Positions 12,537 through 15,064 of a stretch of 15,064 nt of DNA are shown here, piece after piece. How positions within the stretch are numbered: position 1 is the stretch's first letter; each line of letters opens with the position of its first letter. The stretch is from Bacillota bacterium. Its GTDB lineage: Bacteria > Bacillota > Clostridia > Lachnospirales > Lachnospiraceae. Both the position numbers and the translations under genes were made by a program. The notes beneath the pieces were generated by a model, which had not been told where the DNA came from, did not search any database, and worked only from the letters and a program-made list of their open reading frames with translations. The stretch lies in contig JAEYPP010000058.1 in the NCBI GenBank assembly GCA_023410575.1, positions 1 to 15,064 on the forward strand, given 5' to 3'.

Positions 12537-12600
12537 GGTGCTGTCGCACAAAGGGCAGTATGAATAAAGAATGAAGGTTGATGGTATATTTTCTTCAGCC
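12537..12600. repeat. truncated palindromic repeat, copy D (one core arm)
   Basis: 12540-12593 matches the reverse complement of 2538-2591 in copy C at about 50 of 54 bases, including AAGGGCAGTATGAATAAAG. CCCACACGCA just after it also occurs in copy C (2496-2505). The complementary arm and the outer arms are missing, so this is a fragment. The minus-strand open frame across this stretch is explained by the repeat and the terminator stem, not by coding. Confidence 0.75.
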
Positions 12601-12663
12601 CACACGCAATATGCACACAAGCGCGATAGGAAGATGTCGCTTACGCGACCGCGCTTGGCGCGA

Positions 12664-12688
12664 GTGTTTTGCAAACAAAACACTTTTT
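12664..12688 (+). terminator. terminator-like hairpin upstream of the TetR gene
   Basis: GTGTTTTG (12664-12671) pairs perfectly with CAAAACAC (12676-12683) around a CAAA loop and is followed by TTTTT. The GC-rich stretch just before it (12624-12660) has AAGCGCG/CGCGCTT arms of its own. No gene directly feeds into it, so it may belong to lost sequence or block read-through into the TetR promoter. Confidence 0.55.
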
Positions 12689-12716
12689 ATATTCTTCTGG
12701 GGGATAAAATATATGA

Positions 12717-12745
12717 TTGACTGAGGCAGCAAAGAATGATAATAT
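12717..12745 (+). promoter_or_regulatory. sigma-A promoter for the TetR-SDR unit
   Basis: TTGACT (12717-12722), a 17-base spacer and TAATAT (12740-12745) form a good sigma-A promoter about 48 bases upstream of the TetR start codon. Confidence 0.6.
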
Positions 12746-12761
12746 TGAAAATATATTCAAT
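12744..12761. promoter_or_regulatory. candidate TetR-family operator
   Basis: ATTGAAAATATATTCAAT is an 18-bp inverted repeat with 6-bp perfect arms and one mismatched pair further in. It overlaps the end of the -10 box and the expected transcription start. This is the standard place for autorepression by the regulator encoded next. AT-rich inverted repeats are common by chance in this genome type. Confidence 0.45.
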
Positions 12762-12792
12762 GAAAATAAATTTAATAAGTTGGAGATGAAAA

Positions 12793-13389
12793 ATGACTAC
12801 AAGAAAAGAGCAAAAAGAAAACCGAAGGCAAGACATTCTTAAGGCAGGATTGAGTATTTTTATTCGTAAAGGATACGAAGCAACAAAAATAAATGATATT
12901 GCAGAGAAGACAGGTATGAGTGTTGGGTTGTTATATCATTATTTTGGGTCAATTGAGCTTTTACATGAGGAGTTAATTAACATCGGACTATCTGGACGCA
13001 CAGGGCAATACTTTCCTCAATATGACGGTCCACTCGATTATTTTTTAAAGGCGGCAAAACACATCTTTGATATGGCAAAAGCTGATCATTATACCGCTGA
13101 ACTATTTATCCTAATGAATCAAGCGCAACGTAATCCAAATCTTTCAAATCGTATAAAAGAAAAACTTCAACAAAACGATGTTATAGAGAAGTCAATTAGT
13201 CTCATTGAAGAAGGTCAGTGTCAAGGAATAATCCGTGAAGGGAATGCTATAGCTCTAGCATTATCGTTTTGGCTTTCCGTACAAGCGTATATAGAAATGA
13301 TTGCTCTTAATCCACAAATTCCTTACCCAGAACCTTGCTGGTTTGTTGATCTATTAAAGGATAGTAGTGAAGGAAAAACAAAAAAATAA
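12793..13389 (+). CDS. TetR/AcrR family transcriptional regulator
   Basis: This 198-residue protein has the TetR DNA-binding domain at ~12-58. The recognition part is INDIAEKTGMSVGLLYHYFGS (33-53 region), where LLYHYF is the hallmark of the third helix. The remaining ~140 residues form the variable ligand-binding and dimerisation domain, whose ligand cannot be predicted. TTGGAGATG about 10 bases before the ATG serves as ribosome binding site. The SDR gene starts 17 bases after the stop, so the two are co-transcribed and the SDR is the likely target along with the regulator itself. The inverted repeat at 12744-12761 is the candidate operator. The C-terminus (SSEGKTKK) is Lys-rich and flexible. 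Confidence 0.92.
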   Translation: MTTRKEQKENRRQDILKAGLSIFIRKGYEATKINDIAEKTGMSVGLLYHYFGSIELLHEELINIGLSGRTGQYFPQYDGPLDYFLKAAKHIFDMAKADHYTAELFILMNQAQRNPNLSNRIKEKLQQNDVIEKSISLIEEGQCQGIIREGNAIALALSFWLSVQAYIEMIALNPQIPYPEPCWFVDLLKDSSEGKTKK

Positions 13390-13405
13390 TAAAGGAGAAA
13401 ACAAT

Positions 13406-14620
13406 ATGTTTCTTTTAGACAGAAATTTTAGTAGAAAAGCTCTACTTAATAAAACCATCCTGATAACCGGTGGTGGTGGAGGGATAGGCTATGAAGCTTC
13501 ACGTGCATTTTCCTATATGGGAGCTAACGTAATTATTGCAGAAATAGATGCACAAAAGGGACGGATTGCACAAAGATTAATAAATGAGGAATATGGCAAT
13601 GAAAACGTAGATTTTTTTCAAGTAGATATCTCTGATGAAAAACAGATAGACGAATTATATAATTACATAAAAAACAAATATAACCATATTGATGTATTAA
13701 TAAATAATGCCGCAGTTGTCCCAATGGGAGCGATTGAAAAAGTATCAATCTCCGATTGGGATTTAAGCTATGCAGTTAATTTGAGAGGTCCAGTCCTTCT
13801 AATACAAAAGTTTATTCCTTCAATGAAAAACAAAGGTGGGATTATTGCTTTCATACCGTCGGCAGCCGTCACACCGTATATGGCAGCTTATGAGATTTTT
13901 AAAACTGCACAAGTAGAGCTTTGCAATACTCTATCGGAAGAACTATCTGATAATAATATTATTACATACTCAATAGCTCCCGGATTTGTTAAAACAGATA
14001 CTGCTATAAAATCGGTAGAAATTGTAGCATCTTCCTTGGAGATTACACCAGATGATTTTTACAAAACACTGGAAGAAGTCATCTTGGATGTTGAGCTGGC
14101 TGGTGTTGGATATGCAGTATCAGTTGTAAATGCAGAAAAGTATAACGGAACAATGACATCATCTTATCAAGTGTTAAAAGATGCTGGTTTAATATTCGAC
14201 AATGTGGTAAAACAAGATAATATTCAAATACAAGTTGACTATGAAAGATTAACCTCACTATTTACGAGTGTTACAAATATTTTTTTTAATCAATATCAAA
14301 GTTGGCAAATGAAAAAACTGTTTCAAAAGCAGTTTATACTTTCCGATTTTAAGAAACAAATGGGGATGAAGGCAGATAGTTACAAAAAACTATTAGAAGA
14401 TTTGCAAGCTCAAACTCAAAACAATCAATGGGATAACTTTTTAGATAGCAAAGACATGTTCATAAAATTACAAAATTTTTATAAACATCAAAAAGATCTG
14501 CTTCAAAATTATGAAAAAAACATGATGCAGTTAGCTAACGATACAAAACTTTTAAATAGTTGGATTGATATAATACAAGAGTTAATCGATATTTTATCAA
14601 CAAGAGACTCCATCAACTAA
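13406..14620 (+). CDS. short-chain dehydrogenase/reductase with ~140-residue helical C-terminal extension
   Basis: This protein is 404 residues, against ~250 for a classical SDR. The Rossmann motif is TGGGGGIG (21-28), Asp74 lies in QVDIS, and NNAA (100-103) replaces the usual NNAG. Ser152, Tyr162 and Lys166 (YEIFK) give the catalytic triad, and PGFVKTD (192-198) follows. The dehydrogenase fold ends near residue 260. Residues ~262-404 are rich in Gln, Lys, Leu, Phe and Asn, lack Gly and Pro almost entirely, and look like long amphipathic helices with no recognised domain. The start at 13406 is chosen because AAAGGAG lies 8 bases before it. The upstream ATG at 13367 sits inside the TetR gene and lacks a site. 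The substrate is unknown. A terminator follows at 14646. Confidence 0.85.
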   Translation: MFLLDRNFSRKALLNKTILITGGGGGIGYEASRAFSYMGANVIIAEIDAQKGRIAQRLINEEYGNENVDFFQVDISDEKQIDELYNYIKNKYNHIDVLINNAAVVPMGAIEKVSISDWDLSYAVNLRGPVLLIQKFIPSMKNKGGIIAFIPSAAVTPYMAAYEIFKTAQVELCNTLSEELSDNNIITYSIAPGFVKTDTAIKSVEIVASSLEITPDDFYKTLEEVILDVELAGVGYAVSVVNAEKYNGTMTSSYQVLKDAGLIFDNVVKQDNIQIQVDYERLTSLFTSVTNIFFNQYQSWQMKKLFQKQFILSDFKKQMGMKADSYKKLLEDLQAQTQNNQWDNFLDSKDMFIKLQNFYKHQKDLLQNYEKNMMQLANDTKLLNSWIDIIQELIDILSTRDSIN

Positions 14621-14645
14621 AGATCACCGTACACTTTTTTTAATT

Positions 14646-14693
14646 AAAATCGTGCATGTCAGATAATGATACATGATTTTACTTGTTTTTTTT
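14646..14693 (+). terminator. probable terminator after the TetR-SDR unit
   Basis: AAAATCGTGCAT (14646-14657) pairs with ATACATGATTTT (14669-14680) at 11 of 12 positions, counting one G-U pair. A run of eight T follows within 5 bases (14685-14692). The stem is AT-rich and therefore weak, but its placement 25 bases after the SDR stop supports the call. Confidence 0.5.
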
Positions 14694-15064
14694 CAAGTTA
14701 ATGAGATAATAAAGACAAGGTTAAAAGCAAAGGAAATTAGAATGAAAATATAATAACTATAGAGCATGAATCGCTATAGAATATCTTACTTAAAGAATCT
14801 TAGTTATAATAGACAAAATGCAAATGATGAAGTTTAGGTTATAGTAGACATAGGTAATATTAGACTGTAAAAAATAAAATAATTTCTGGAACTTTATTTT
14901 ACTTATATCGTCTAATAGGTAACAGCTATAAAATCTTATAAGTCCAGCGGTATGATGTCAAGTGAGACATACTATAAAAATCGTATTTTTTAATAGTATT
15001 TCTAAAAAAACAAAAAACGACCACCTAAGCCCTGTCGACCAAGTTTTTGAAAAATGAGCAGGGC
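14694..15064. other. gene-free AT-rich stretch with short repeats
   Basis: No open frame with a ribosome binding site was found on either strand. GTTATAATAGACA (14803-14815) and GTTATAGTAGACA (14838-14850) are a direct repeat with a 35-base period. The window ends inside an inverted repeat, GCCCTG (15029-15034) with CAGGGC (15059-15064), which may be a terminator or the start of another repeat element continuing outside the window. Confidence 0.4.

Noticed and set aside
13367..13405. Longer SDR start inside the TetR gene
   Set aside because: No ribosome binding site precedes it, while AAAGGAG is ideally placed for the ATG at 13406.

Overview
The window is AT-rich Firmicutes DNA. It has strong AGGAGG-type ribosome binding sites, TTGaca/TATAAT-type promoters and short Clostridia-like gene spacing. 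The gene set (YqeG-type HAD phosphatase, aroK, aroQ, M24 peptidase, efp, and an EF-G-like GTPase fused to a YacP/Rae1 nuclease domain) points to the Lachnospiraceae, with an organism like Lachnoclostridium phytofermentans as a plausible host. That assignment is inference from gene content; no search was run.

Layout. (1) 1-341, minus strand: the N-terminal part of a FliK-like/DUF6240-like protein with a possible sigma-D promoter. (2) 342-982: a gene-free region filled by one complete and one half copy of a large palindromic repeat, followed by a sigma-A promoter. (3) 983-2357: a two-gene unit, a class I glutamine amidotransferase-like hydrolase and a histidine phosphatase. (4) 2361-2624: a second complete palindromic element between convergent genes. 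(5) 2643-3431, minus strand: a gluconate-5-dehydrogenase-like SDR with operator-like inverted repeats upstream. (6) 3432-4022: a long regulatory/relic region with two cre/LacI-type operator sequences and an excellent Shine-Dalgarno that has no start codon behind it.

(7) 4023-7341: the conserved block yqeG-aroK-aroQ-M24 peptidase-efp, which combines shikimate-pathway enzymes with elongation factor P. It ends in a clear intrinsic terminator. (8) 7436-10773: a small coiled-coil membrane protein, an 880-residue TetM-like translational GTPase carrying a C-terminal Rae1/YacP NYN endoribonuclease domain, and ylxP. (9) 10882-12363: a tightly packed run of unrecognised small proteins ending in a DUF3592-like membrane protein. 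(10) 12364-12716: debris consisting of an SLH-like fragment, a 24-bp perfect terminator stem and a truncated third copy of the palindromic repeat core. (11) 12717-14620: a TetR regulator, with its own promoter and overlapping inverted repeat, and an SDR with an unusual ~140-residue helical C-terminal extension. (12) 14621-15064: a terminator and apparently non-coding sequence.

The strongest candidate for something new is the GTPase-nuclease fusion. An EF-G/TetM-like factor that binds the ribosomal A site is joined to a domain whose Bacillus homologue, Rae1, cuts mRNA in the A site, and both sit beside efp and ylxP. The second is the family of modular palindromic repeats, whose copies share outer arms but carry different central hairpins.
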